Shown piece after piece: positions 7,675 through 16,174 of a DNA stretch of 16,470 nucleotides (positions within the stretch are counted from its first letter, which is position 1; the number at the start of each line of letters is the position of its first letter). The position numbers and the translations under genes were made by a program. Source of the stretch: Circinella minor (taxonomy: Eukaryota > Mucoromycota > Mucoromycetes > Mucorales > Lichtheimiaceae); contig JAEPRB010000505.1 in assembly GCA_016758965.1 (NCBI GenBank), forward strand, positions 1 to 16,470. The letters run 5' to 3'. The notes beneath the pieces were generated by a model. The model did no database searches. It saw only the letters and a list, made by a program, of their open reading frames with translations, and was not told the DNA's origin.

Positions 7675-8992
7675 TCAATGATTAATTAGCAATTTTTTTT
7701 TTGGTGGTCGACCTCGTCTTTTTCTGGGTGCTTGAATATTTTGTATAGGATTCAATGGTCGTCGTTGATGTTGCTGTGAACTTGAGGGTGGAGATGGTAA
7801 TCGCTCAGAACTACTATAGCATGAAAAACAAAATCAGTATATATTTAAAATAACAGCTGCGTCTTTTATCCAGTGGATCAAACCAGTATTACCTTGTTTC
7901 ATGATTTAGTATATTATTATTTTGTTGTAAAGAACTATCATGGAAGTGAAAAAATTTAGCCGATGATAATTAATCACTAACACTTTAACACCACCTGCCT
8001 ATCAGTCCTTAATATTATACCTTTGATTGTTTAGCGCACGGTAAATGTCTGGATAGTGACGCTGAACGAATCCAGGATCATCTAGTGAATCGTTTATATT
8101 TGTACTACCAATTGTCATAGTATTTTATTAGGTAACATTATGAACTAAGTTTCTTCCATCATAATAAAATAAAACATACCTAATTATCTGACCATTTTGT
8201 TCGTCCCCTTCAATGCTAGTTCCGATGCTAGCTGGTGACATCGACAAAGTAGTGGGATATTCAATAGAAGCTATTGATAGGGGAGATTCTTGTTGGAGAG
8301 AATGCTGCGGCGATTGCGTCGTCACCCCATCGTTTGCTGTTTCTGTTGTACTGCGCAGTAACATAAAAATGAAATGACAGATAAGGCGATACATGAATTC
8401 CAAAAAAAAATAATAATAATAATAATAAAAAAGCATACTACTTACCTGTTTTGAAGATTTCTTCTGTAATTACGTTTGTTGTTCCAAATGGTGGACATCA
8501 TAAAAGAAGCTGCCCAATTTGATTCACAACGATCGAATGGAATATTTGTCACTTGTTTTACTGCTCTTTCAACCACATTGATCTCGTCTTTTTTTTCTTG
8601 CTTTGGTAAACACCCCATGAGTTTGCATATGGCACTTCAGGATTTACTCGTACAGATAACCTTTCAACTGATTCACCACAAAGATCTAGTACTGTATTAT
8701 ATATGCCTTCGCAAACGCGTGTTTCCATTATATGATCAGGATCAATTATATTGTATATGTCAGTTGTGTCTAGTTTTTTTTTATACATTTTATTACTATT
8801 AGGCCGACGTTCTCTTGGGCGTGGAATTATATTCGCTGAAGAACGACTGGGAGGAGTGTTGGTTGAAGGAGTTGATTCCGCAGCAGTACTACTTGTAGCT
8901 TGTGCTTTTAAAATATTTAGAATCAAAGTCTGTGTTTCATTTATACGCGTTAGAGCCAATGCAATTTGCTGTGATGAGTCGTTGTTTTGCAT
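7675..8992 (-). CDS. AT-hook accessory protein of the CACTA-like element (one frameshift)
   Basis: Minus-strand exons 8992-8446, 8350-8180, 8104-8021, 7934-7893 and 7813-7675. All introns have GT...AG ends and all are phase 2, which strongly supports the model. The start is the first ATG after the divergent intergenic region. Allowing one inserted base, the product is about 327 residues: a polar helical N-terminus (1-35, 'LALTRINETQTLILNILKAQ', possibly coiled coil), a Ser/Thr/Pro linker, a folded-looking centre (~70-185, including 'YNIIDPDHIMETRVCEGIYN' and 'RCESNWAASFMMSTIWNNKR'), a Ser/Gln-rich tail, and a C-terminal AT-hook, RKRRGRPPKKK (312-322, core G316-R317-P318). AT-hooks bind the minor groove of AT-rich DNA. 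The A8 run at 8589-8596 (codon ~133) puts the frame one base off; nine A would restore continuity. No database family is recognised. The role is inferred: nuclear binding of the element's ends, like plant TnpA, though not a recognisable homologue. Confidence 0.8.
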
Positions 8993-9301
8993 GTTATATT
9001 GTGAGGGGGGGAAAGGATGAGTAGAGAAAAAAGATCAAGTGAAAAAAAAGAAGTGAAATCAATGGCGTTTTGTTTGTAGCATGTGACCTCTCTCTTTTCT
9101 ATCCTCTCACAATATATAACTTTTGATCACTCAGTCACTCTGTTTACGCACACACACAATCCTAACTGGCACTATAAGTGTTTTTTCCCCCTTAATTCCA
9201 TTTTCTCCATTGGCAAGAACTCCCTTATTTTACACTGAAATCTTTCTCTGGAAGAACTTCTGATATTTATTCAAGTTTGAGAGTCAGTTTTATTTTACAT
9301 C
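8993..9301. promoter_or_regulatory. Divergent promoter region between the two transposon genes
   Basis: This 309-bp gap separates the ATG of the minus-strand AT-hook gene (8992) from the ATG of the plus-strand transposase (9302), so it must hold both promoters. It contains pyrimidine-rich runs (CTCTCTCTTTTCTATCCTCTC at 9089-9109), an AATATATAA TATA-like box at 9111-9119 about 190 bp before the transposase ATG, and a short CA repeat near 9150. The divergent arrangement suggests the genes could be co-expressed. Exact start sites cannot be fixed. Confidence 0.55.
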
Positions 9302-12300
9302 ATGCGTAAATGCCCATATTGCCAACAACGATTACGACCAGGAAGACGATATAGAGAACATGTTGACAAGTGCTATATAAATTTAAGAAGAGACGTATTG
9401 AATAATCAAGGTGACACTCATCATATAAAGTGTTGTAGCAGGAGTTTCATTAGCTTTATCTTATGTTTTGTAACTATTATTATTATACAGCAACCAGCTC
9501 TCAACATTATGAGCAAATGGAGGTCGATAATAACCAAAGTGGTGGTGATTTAAGAGCAAGAGTAGGAGCAGAAGCAGAAGAAAATACAGACGTTACAAGA
9601 GCTTCAGTTGTAAACAATTTTACAATAGCAATTGGTTCATCTGATACATTTATGGATGATGACAGTTTAAGCAACAGTGAAGAAGCGTCAGTTTCAAACG
9701 ATAAATCATCTTCAGACCATGAATTTACCGATGAAGCAAGCGGGAATGATGACGATAGCGAGAACGAAACATTTACTATCAGAAACAAAGCGAATATTAT
9801 TATCACAGAGTCCAGTAACGGAACTGCTACTTCTGATCCGATTAATTTTGACTTGGACGGAGCACATGTGTGTGATCTTTCTAAAATCGAACAAAAAAGC
9901 ATACAACTTCTGACAATGCTTGAAGAAGGTGGTGTGACCCGTGAAATGCAAAGAGAAGTGTTCAAGTTTTTCAATGATTGGCTGCAGGACGAACAGTTTG
10001 GTAAACGAATATTTTGTACCTGAGATAAACATATGTATTAATAAAGAGTCATCATTCACCTTTATTATACAGAAAAGCTACCATTACTATCTCCACATTT
10101 GGCTGAAAAAATGTTGAGGAGTATTTATCCTATCCATCCTAAAATATATAAAACATGTACTTGTGGTAAAACAGTATCTGACGAAAAAAGTGACGATGTT
10201 TGTGAGTCATGCAACAAGAAAATTTGTAACGATCTGACATACTTGCCGTTACAAGGCCAGCTAGCAACACTCTTGGCAGATCCTGGAAGCCGAGCAAGAC
10301 TTGAACGAGACTAGAAATCAACTGATCAAACAATCCTAGCAGAAAATGATTGTGCTTCTATGTCTGATATTTTTGATGGCGCCGCATTTCAAGAAGAACA
10401 AAAACACCTTTTTGATGGACCTCATGATATTGCCCTTGCTCTTTTTGTTGATAGTTTCTCACCATTTAAGCGTTCAAAAATATCGCTTACAATTGTGCAT
10501 TTTATTGTGCTGAACTATCATCCTTCTGAACGGTAATATACTGTGAAATGTGAAATTATTACTTTAAAAAGACTTTGTATAAGTTACTTATATATACCTA
10601 TATCAATTTATTAGGTATCTTGAACAAAATATGCTACTTTCTGCAATTCTTCCAATGGGCGCCAAAAAGGATAATATATTTTCATTGCTGTCCCCCTTGC
10701 TTAAAGAGCTTGAGCAATTGCAGAATGTTGGTATTTGTGTACAAGGCATTGATGGCAAAACTATTTTTTCTAAAGCGCATCTTTTGATCGTATCGGGAGA
10801 CATACCAGGCGTCGCAGCACTTTGTAATCATCAAGGACATCAATCAAAATATGGATGCCGTACATGCAAAATTTCTACTGAACGATTAGAAGGCCCAGCA
10901 TCACTTAGACGTCGAGGAGGAAGGAAGGGCTATGCCCAGTACTTTTTCGGATCCGAGTTTGAGGATGATTTGCGAGAAAAGACAGACTTTCAAAAAACGG
11001 ATGTGCAAGATGGGGATCCTGTAAGACATATAATAAACAATTATAGCACTGATATACAAACAGTAAAATTGCTTTTCGTTTTTTATTAGGATTTTGGGAT
11101 CCGGGGATCAACGCCCTTTTCCCAATTCAAGACATTCCATGGTCCATTTTTTTTCGGCTTGGATGAGTTTCACCTACTTGGAGCAAACCTCGCGCCTCAT
11201 ATATGGACAATGACGGCCCCTGATAGCAGTACTGTTTTCTCCCTTGCAAATGGGACTAGAAAGAAAATAGATCAAGCTTTGATCAAGTCGTCTCTAACAT
11301 TACCTCCCACGTTTGATGGTTGTTTAAAAGGTATCTCTTATATTTAAGTATACTCTCTATAGTTAAATTGAGCTACTGAAAATACTGCCTTTTTATTATA
11401 GATGTGTTTACTCGCCCTGGTCATGCACGATCCGTCGATTGGCTTGATATGTTTTTATATGCTGGGCCCACATTACTATATGAGTCATTTCAAGCAAGTT
11501 CAAAGTGTGATGATGAAGCGCTATCTGCATTTATAGCATTAGTGACTGCATGCAGTATTTTTGTTGAGTGGGAAGTAACTGATAATGATATTGAATTGGT
11601 AACAAGGTAAATAAATGCTTATTCATTTTAAGAAGACTGATAGGTAGTAAACTGATACGTTTAAATAATTTTAGATCTGTTAAAAAATGGCATATATTTG
11701 CTCGCAATAGACTCCCACATAATCTATATACAGCAAATATGCACTATATCAGACATTTAGCGCTAGTCCTCAAAAAATTAGGACCAGGTCCGTCAATTAG
11801 TGCTCGTTCAATGGAAAGGATGATAGGGCTAATCAGTCGACGGATCAAGTCACGATCAAAACCAGAGGCCAATGCGTCAAACATAATGTATAAGGTGGCA
11901 CAACATAGATATTTCAAGAATATTATCATTGATGTTGAAAACTCAGAAAATATAAAAAAAAAGTTATTTCAAGATATATCATCATATGGTATCAAGAATG
12001 ATGATGGTGAAACAATAATGGAAATTTGGAACATAGATCATGGTAGCGAGCGGATGATGGATACACACATTAATGAGTATGACCATTGGAATTTAATGGA
12101 TCACCTTCAGAATTATTGGGGTCGAGAATTACAAAAGCAACAACGAGCAGCTACTGTAGCAGGTCAAGGCTCGAGACAAAGATGGAAAGAAAGTATACCA
12201 AGAGTTGTCCTTGAAAATCAAAAAATACTTGTTGGAACTCAATTGTACAAAGATGGCGATGTGTTCGATTGTGAGCTTTATTGCCATGGAGCCAAGAAAC

Positions 12301-12751
12301 GTCCAACAAATTTGATCAAGTGCAGTATACCCGTCGATCCTAACCCTTTTAGTCAGGATTTGTCATTGGCGTCCCGTTGGGGAGTATTTTTTGGTGAAGT
12401 ACTTATGTACTTTGTTCATAGTAAAAACGGTGAATAAATGATGCATCGAATAGTATTTTTTATTTATTTTTAGGTACTAAGAGCTTAGTTTCTTATTTTA
12501 TAGGTCAAGAACGTGCTTTGTGTTTACTTCGCCTATATAAATCAACGAAACTAAATGGAGCTGGAATACCATATGGTCCAGAAAATCATGGTAGTAATAA
12601 CGCAGGGAAAAAGCTCTACGTTACTGATGCTTCAAATATTGATTCACTCTGTGGATGTATTTTTTCTGCTCAATTTGAAAATCGGGTTTATTATGTTTAC
12701 AAGGGGATGGTGCCTAACGATATAGTACTTGGACATCCCTCCCACATATAA
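9302..12751 (+). CDS. Tnp2-type (CACTA) transposase, one in-frame stop
   Basis: Eight exons: 9302-9410, 9491-10000, 10073-10532, 10615-11020, 11090-11330, 11402-11606, 11675-12429 and 12504-12751. All seven introns have GT...AG ends; the sum is 2,934 nt, exactly 978 codons. Domains: N-terminal C2HC zinc finger (C4, C7, H20, C24); acidic, Ser-rich segment (~60-160); zinc ribbon-like C235-x-C237...C250-x2-C253; then the Tnp2-like DDE core: 'ALFVDSFSPFK' (D333), 'GIDGKTIFSKAHLL' (D406), 'SGDIPGVA' (D422), 'YGCRTCKI' (C441, C444) and 'GLDEFHLLG' (D520, matching the D-x-x-H motif of the family). I cannot say which acidic residues are catalytic. It would cut and rejoin the element's ends in the nucleus. 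Codon 287 is TAG (10312-10314), in 'LERD*KSTD', where TGG (Trp) would be one base away; the downstream frame stays clean, so the lesion is recent or a sequence error. Confidence 0.85.
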
Positions 12752-12956
12752 TGTTTTTAAAATAACAACTGCTTAAAAAATTTAAAAGAATAGTACGTAA
12801 ATAATCAATGCATGTAAAAATAATATTAGTTAAAGAAAGTTAATAGAAAAAATCAACAATTAAAAAATAATTGAAATTCAAAGAGATTTATAAATTAACA
12901 TGTAAAATGATGTTTATTAATTAAAAAGTCATAAATCACAAATAGTCAATATATTT

Positions 12957-13163
12957 TCATGGAGATTCATAACTGATCATTTATAGACATTCATATTCTT
13001 TTCACAGAAAACCACATTTTTTTTGAAAGTCATGGAAATTTACAGATGTTCACAGTATTTATTAATATATTTTCACAGAAAATTTTAATTAATCTCCATG
13101 ACAATCTCCATTCATAAATAATTCAGTGAAAAAAGCCATGAAATCATAATTATTCACAGAAAA
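12957..13163. repeat. Right subterminal repeat array
   Basis: TTCACAGAAAA occurs at 13001-13011, 13072-13082 and 13153-13163 (the last inside the terminal repeat). TCATGG-type motifs occur at 12957 (TTCATGGAGATTCAT), 13030-13038 (TCATGGAAA) and, inverted, near 13092-13102 (ATCTCCATGAC). The same two motifs make up the left subterminal array. The interval 12752-12956 between the transposase stop and this array is plain AT-rich sequence. Confidence 0.65.
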
Positions 13164-13196
13164 TAATTTTTTTTCACTTTATTTTTTGCCGTGGTG
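13152..13196 (-). repeat. Right terminal inverted repeat of CACTA-like element
   Basis: 45 bp ending TTTTTTGCCGTGGTG, the exact reverse complement of 7190-7234. CAT follows at once (13197-13199), duplicating the CAT at 7187-7189. Confidence 0.95.
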
Positions 13197-13199
13197 CAT
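13197..13199. repeat. 3-bp target-site duplication (CAT), right
   Basis: Same CAT as 7187-7189, directly abutting the right terminal repeat. Confidence 0.8.
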
Positions 13200-13317
13200 A
13201 TTTTGTATATGTAGTAAAATTTGGCTACTTTGTAATTAACATTTTGTGTACATAACAGAGGAAGCCTTAGACAAAGTCGACCCCAGTAAAAGTCATAAAA
13301 GATGTGCCGCTTAGTCA

Positions 13318-13578
13318 AAACCTAGGATCCACAAGAAGATTAGGCTCATGAATTGGCGTTCGGATATGGACTGTAAACGTCCAAGCGACCTTATTAATGA
13401 AAATAGATCAATAGTTCTCATGTTGATTCGTACCAATGATGAAAGTCCCCGTATTAGGTATGAACCAATTGCGCAACTACAAATTCCTCTAGAAAAAATA
13501 CTACAGTTGCGGGATCGCACTGGGCGCGGAGGGGATTATTACGCTGTAAAAAACAGTGTTATAATAGCGTTATAATAG
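13318..13578 (+). pseudogene. Coding-like fragment running into the repeat arm
   Basis: An open frame from just after the TAG near 13313 reads 'SKPRIHKKIRLMNWRSDMDC', then 'RTNDESPRIRYEPIAQLQIP', then 'LRDRTGRGGDYYAVKN' where it enters the inverted-repeat arm (from 13518) and continues to its stop codon. The composition is protein-like until the arm, then becomes a translation of the repeat. The first ATG is at 13348. The same final residues are read from the left arm on the minus strand, behind a different upstream frame. It is probably the 3' piece of an unknown gene or element. The family is not recognised. Confidence 0.35.
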
Positions 13579-13655
13579 CATGTAAGACAATTATTATACT
13601 GTTTTCAACAGCGTAATAACTCATGCACGAACATACGATTTATCATTTATTACAC
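13518..13655. repeat. Right arm of the long-range inverted repeat
   Basis: Reverse complement of 1-138 with two mismatches (one near each end of the arm). It contains the second copy of the 84-bp unit (13536-13619). It continues to the right into the 128-bp tandem repeat, whose dyad also appears cut at base 1 of the window, so the true repeat is longer than 138 bp. Confidence 0.85.
13536..13619. repeat. 84-bp MITE-like unit of two hairpin dyads (right copy)
   Basis: Begins TTATTACGCTGT and ends ACAGCGTAATAA, identical to the reverse complement of 37-120. Dyads at 13536-13564 and 13591-13619 are about 29 bp each, and two 28-bp relatives lie at 13647-13674 and 13775-13802. Confidence 0.65.
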
Positions 13656-13889
13656 TGTTTTAACAGCGTAATAATTCATCTCTGCATAAATGATAGATTG
13701 GGGGTTAACGTGCATTATATATAAAAAAAATAGGGGTGTAGGTTAGGCATTGCATTGCATACACGATTTATCATTTATTACACTGTTTTAACAGCGTAAT
13801 AATTCATCTCTGCATAAATGATAGATTGGGGGTTAACGTGCATTATATATAAAAAAAATAGGGGTGTAGGTTAGGCATTGCATTGCATA
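13635..13889. repeat. Tandem duplication, 128-bp unit, two copies
   Basis: 13635-13762 is repeated at 13763-13889/90 essentially without change. Each unit starts ACGATTTATCATTTATTACA, includes the 28-bp dyad TTATTACACTGTTTTAACAG plus CGTAATAA, and ends GGCATTGCATTGCAT. The near-perfect match points to a recent duplication. Confidence 0.9.
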
Positions 13890-13950
13890 TGAACTGGGAA
13901 CTTTGTACATGTTTTATTTACAGAGGTCTGCATATGTATTTTTAGCTTAT

Positions 13951-13987
<37 letters not shown>

Positions 13988-14974
13988 GTAGCAGAACCAT
14001 TATCAAAATTGAAAATAAAAAATAATATAATTATATTCGATGGCAAAAAAAGAGCGTTTTTATTATAAAATTTATAAAATTTAACATAAGCAAAATAAAA
14101 AGAGGGAATGGTTTATATTTTATGGCTAAATACTACGTTGATAAAGGCTAATCAAAAGGGGCGGGGAAAATAACAAAAAGAGAAAAGGATAACAATTAGA
14201 ACATAGATATGTATAGACCATAGTAAGATGGAGATCGTTGGTTCATGGATCTTGAGAGTATACAAAATAAAATAAAGAGATGCCATTCATCTAAAGAGTA
14301 ATGGTAACAAAAAGTAGAAAGAGAAATAAAAGAAAAAACTATTTGGCACACACATAAAAAATACCTTTTAAATAAAGACCGGTTTATTAACAAGTACTTG
14401 AAAAAAAAAGCATTGGTAAAACTATGAAAGTACAAGTAATAAAAAATATCAGCTACTTGTGAGACTTGTAAGAATAAATAAAAGAAAACTACTTACATTA
14501 CGATTTTCACAAATGATTTTATATCCAGGATACCTATATAAACAGAATTATTATTATTGAATGTTATTAATATGTAACAAGATATATAGGAAGGGAGTAA
14601 GAAGTGAAAACATACTATTATTACCTTATAAATAAAACGGATGTAGCGTAAAGCTAGTACTTGTTATGTAAAAAAAAAAAGAGATGGGAAAGTGATAAAA
14701 GTGAAAGAAAGAGATGAAAACCGACTTTTTGAAAAAAAAAATGGATTATATGCAGGCTTCTACTCATCGATCCTCAACATGCATGCATATGCTTACTGAA
14801 TAATAAAAGTCCTCCAGATAATCGTAATTGCTATCCAACTCACACTTTTCATTTTTTTTTATAAATTAATCCCAAACTTACTTTACCTTTCATCCAAGAC
14901 ACCTAAAAAAATGTAAATGAATAGTATTTAATTGTATATATTGATTGAGTGTATTGTACTGAGATATTGTATAG
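13890..14974. other. AT-rich interval without a supported gene
   Basis: More than 1 kb with no credible coding exon. It contains a run of 34 T at 13953-13986 and otherwise A-rich plus-strand sequence. The sequence just before the ATG at 14975 is the presumed promoter and leader of the next gene. The 79-codon minus-strand frame at 14435-14196 is rich in F, Y and S and looks like chance. Confidence 0.45.
13953..13986. repeat. Poly-T tract, 34 T
   Basis: Uninterrupted run of 34 T on the plus strand between ATAG and GGTAGC. It could be a simple homopolymer or the poly-A tail of a minus-strand retrocopy, but no retroelement body was found beside it. Confidence 0.8.
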
Positions 14975-16028
14975 ATGCCAACTGTAGGAGAACGTATTGC
15001 TGCTAGAGAGCAAAGAAATGCTGAGCGAAGAAGAGCTGTTGAGCAAGAGAATGCACAACGTAGAGCGTTGGAAATGGAGGATCGTATCCGTGCATTAGAA
15101 GCACAGAACGCGGGACTCGTAAGCCGTGTGGAGGCGATGGGGGATGTTATTGCCAGACAGGTAATGGCTCAACAAGTAGCACCCTCGGTTGTCAACCAAG
15201 TTGGTACAGCCATACCTGTACCAAGTATTCCAGTGAGTCGTGTGCCAACTGTCTCTGTAAGAAAATTGATAAATAAATATGTAAAAAAAAAAATAAGCAA
15301 TTAATAACATTATTGAGTAAATAGGATGCCATTCGCAAACAGAACGACGAGTTACACACAGAAGGGTTTAACCTGAGTGAGAAGTATATGACTCCTCACA
15401 ATCGCGCTGCACGTTCGAGGATCATGTCGTATGTGCAAGGTCTTCAGCGGTTTGAGATCTCTTCTGAGGCATTGTCGAAAATGGTATACAACCATTTTGA
15501 CAACGAACGGGCCAAGCAGAGGCTTACACCTGCGCATGCTGATGCAAGAAAGACGACGAATCGTCGAAATGGTCGTCGTCATATGGTAAGTAATAAAAAG
15601 AAAAAAAATATTAGTAAGTTTTGATCCTGACCCATTGAGTAGAAATGCAAGAGACGACGTACCGCATTTGGACGTCATCAGGCAGAGTTGGAGCCTTGCT
15701 TCTCAGGCGGGGAGGCATTGCTCCAATCCAAGTACATGTCTGATGAAGAGACTGATGCTGAGTACTCTGGTGAGGTCGGAAAGCGAGTAGTAGTTAAGAA
15801 ACTACAATGGTTGAATGAGAAGGTAAATATTTGTCATAATGATTCTTGGTTATAAGTTTTATCATGAATATTAATAAGTTGTTATAGGGTAAAAGATTTT
15901 TTGCCCGTCTCGATGAGTTGTCCCCTCCTGCTCCTTCTATTGGGTTGTTGAGAATGGAAGGTGTTAGCAATGTTGTGTTGAATGACGATGAACGACAACA
16001 ACTAAAAAAATGGGTTGTTAATCAATAA
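14975..16028 (+). CDS. Unrecognised four-exon nuclear-type protein, intact
   Basis: Exons 14975-15256, 15325-15585, 15643-15822 and 15888-16028 give 288 codons (287 residues and TAA). All three introns (68, 57 and 65 nt) are phase 0 with GTAAGN or GTAAAT donors and TAG acceptors, and no lesion is visible. Residues ~5-60 are a charged, Arg/Glu/Ala-rich helix ('ERIAAREQRNAERRRAVEQE'), likely a coiled coil and dimerisation segment. There follows a short hydrophobic Val/Pro linker, a middle region containing 'SEKYMTPHNRAARSRIMSYV' and 'LSKMVYNHFDNERAKQRL', a basic stretch with 'RRNGRRHM' then 'KCKRRRTAFGRHQ' spanning exons 2-3 (possible DNA binding or nuclear localisation), an acidic 'YMSDEETDAEYSGE', and a charged C-terminus. 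I do not recognise the family. The layout (coiled coil, basic patch, acidic patch) suits a chromatin- or DNA-binding protein, but that is inference. It is not obviously part of a transposon. Confidence 0.75.
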
Positions 16029-16141
16029 AAAAAAGCTGCACAATTGTTTGTTGTGTAGACAAAACTGAAGAAATTTTTTTAAAACAGTAGGGTAACTTGT
16101 AACATTATTGAAAGAGTATGTGTGACCATACACATGCAGTC

Positions 16142-16174
<33 letters not shown>

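Larger units (their letters stand above)
7190..13196 (+). mobile_element. CACTA-like (En/Spm-type) DNA transposon, 6,007 bp
   Basis: Complete element. It has perfect 45-bp terminal inverted repeats (7190-7234 and 13152-13196) beginning CACCACGGC, resembling the CAC start of CACTA elements; a CAT duplication on both sides; AT-rich subterminal zones with repeated short motifs; and two divergent multi-exon genes inside. The plus-strand gene is a Tnp2-type transposase and the minus-strand gene an AT-hook protein. No host-like gene is carried. Perfect repeats and target duplication indicate a recent insertion; the target lies next to decayed coding-like DNA. Each internal gene has one apparent lesion, so this copy may depend on enzyme made elsewhere, unless the lesions are sequencing errors. 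Confidence 0.9.

Noticed and set aside
8401..8430. AT-trinucleotide microsatellite in the first intron of the AT-hook gene as a coding Tyr-run protein
   Set aside because: The run lies between a GTAAGT donor and a CGCAG acceptor that join two in-phase exons, so it is intronic simple repeat.
8476..9020. Plus-strand open frames opposite the AT-hook gene
   Set aside because: They are shadows: the minus-strand exons have consistent splice phases and a recognisable AT-hook, while these have no exon structure or motif.
9507..10059. Minus-strand frames of 155 and 115 codons opposite transposase exon 2
   Set aside because: Their Ser/Leu-rich and Ile/Phe-rich content mirrors the acidic, Ser-rich transposase exon on the other strand. 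They have no start context or domain.
1..13655. The outer inverted repeat as termini of a Maverick/Polinton-type giant element
   Set aside because: No integrase, protein-primed DNA polymerase, ATPase or capsid-like gene lies between the arms, and the contents are unrelated transposons of different ages.
13635..13889. CRISPR-like array from repeated dyads
   Set aside because: Only two tandem 128-bp units, identical throughout rather than repeats separated by unique spacers, in a eukaryotic context with no cas genes.
13953..16173. Two long poly-T tracts as ends of a retroelement containing the gene at 14975
   Set aside because: The gene keeps three introns and runs on the plus strand, whereas a poly-T end implies a minus-strand retrocopy. 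The bases beside the two tracts do not match.
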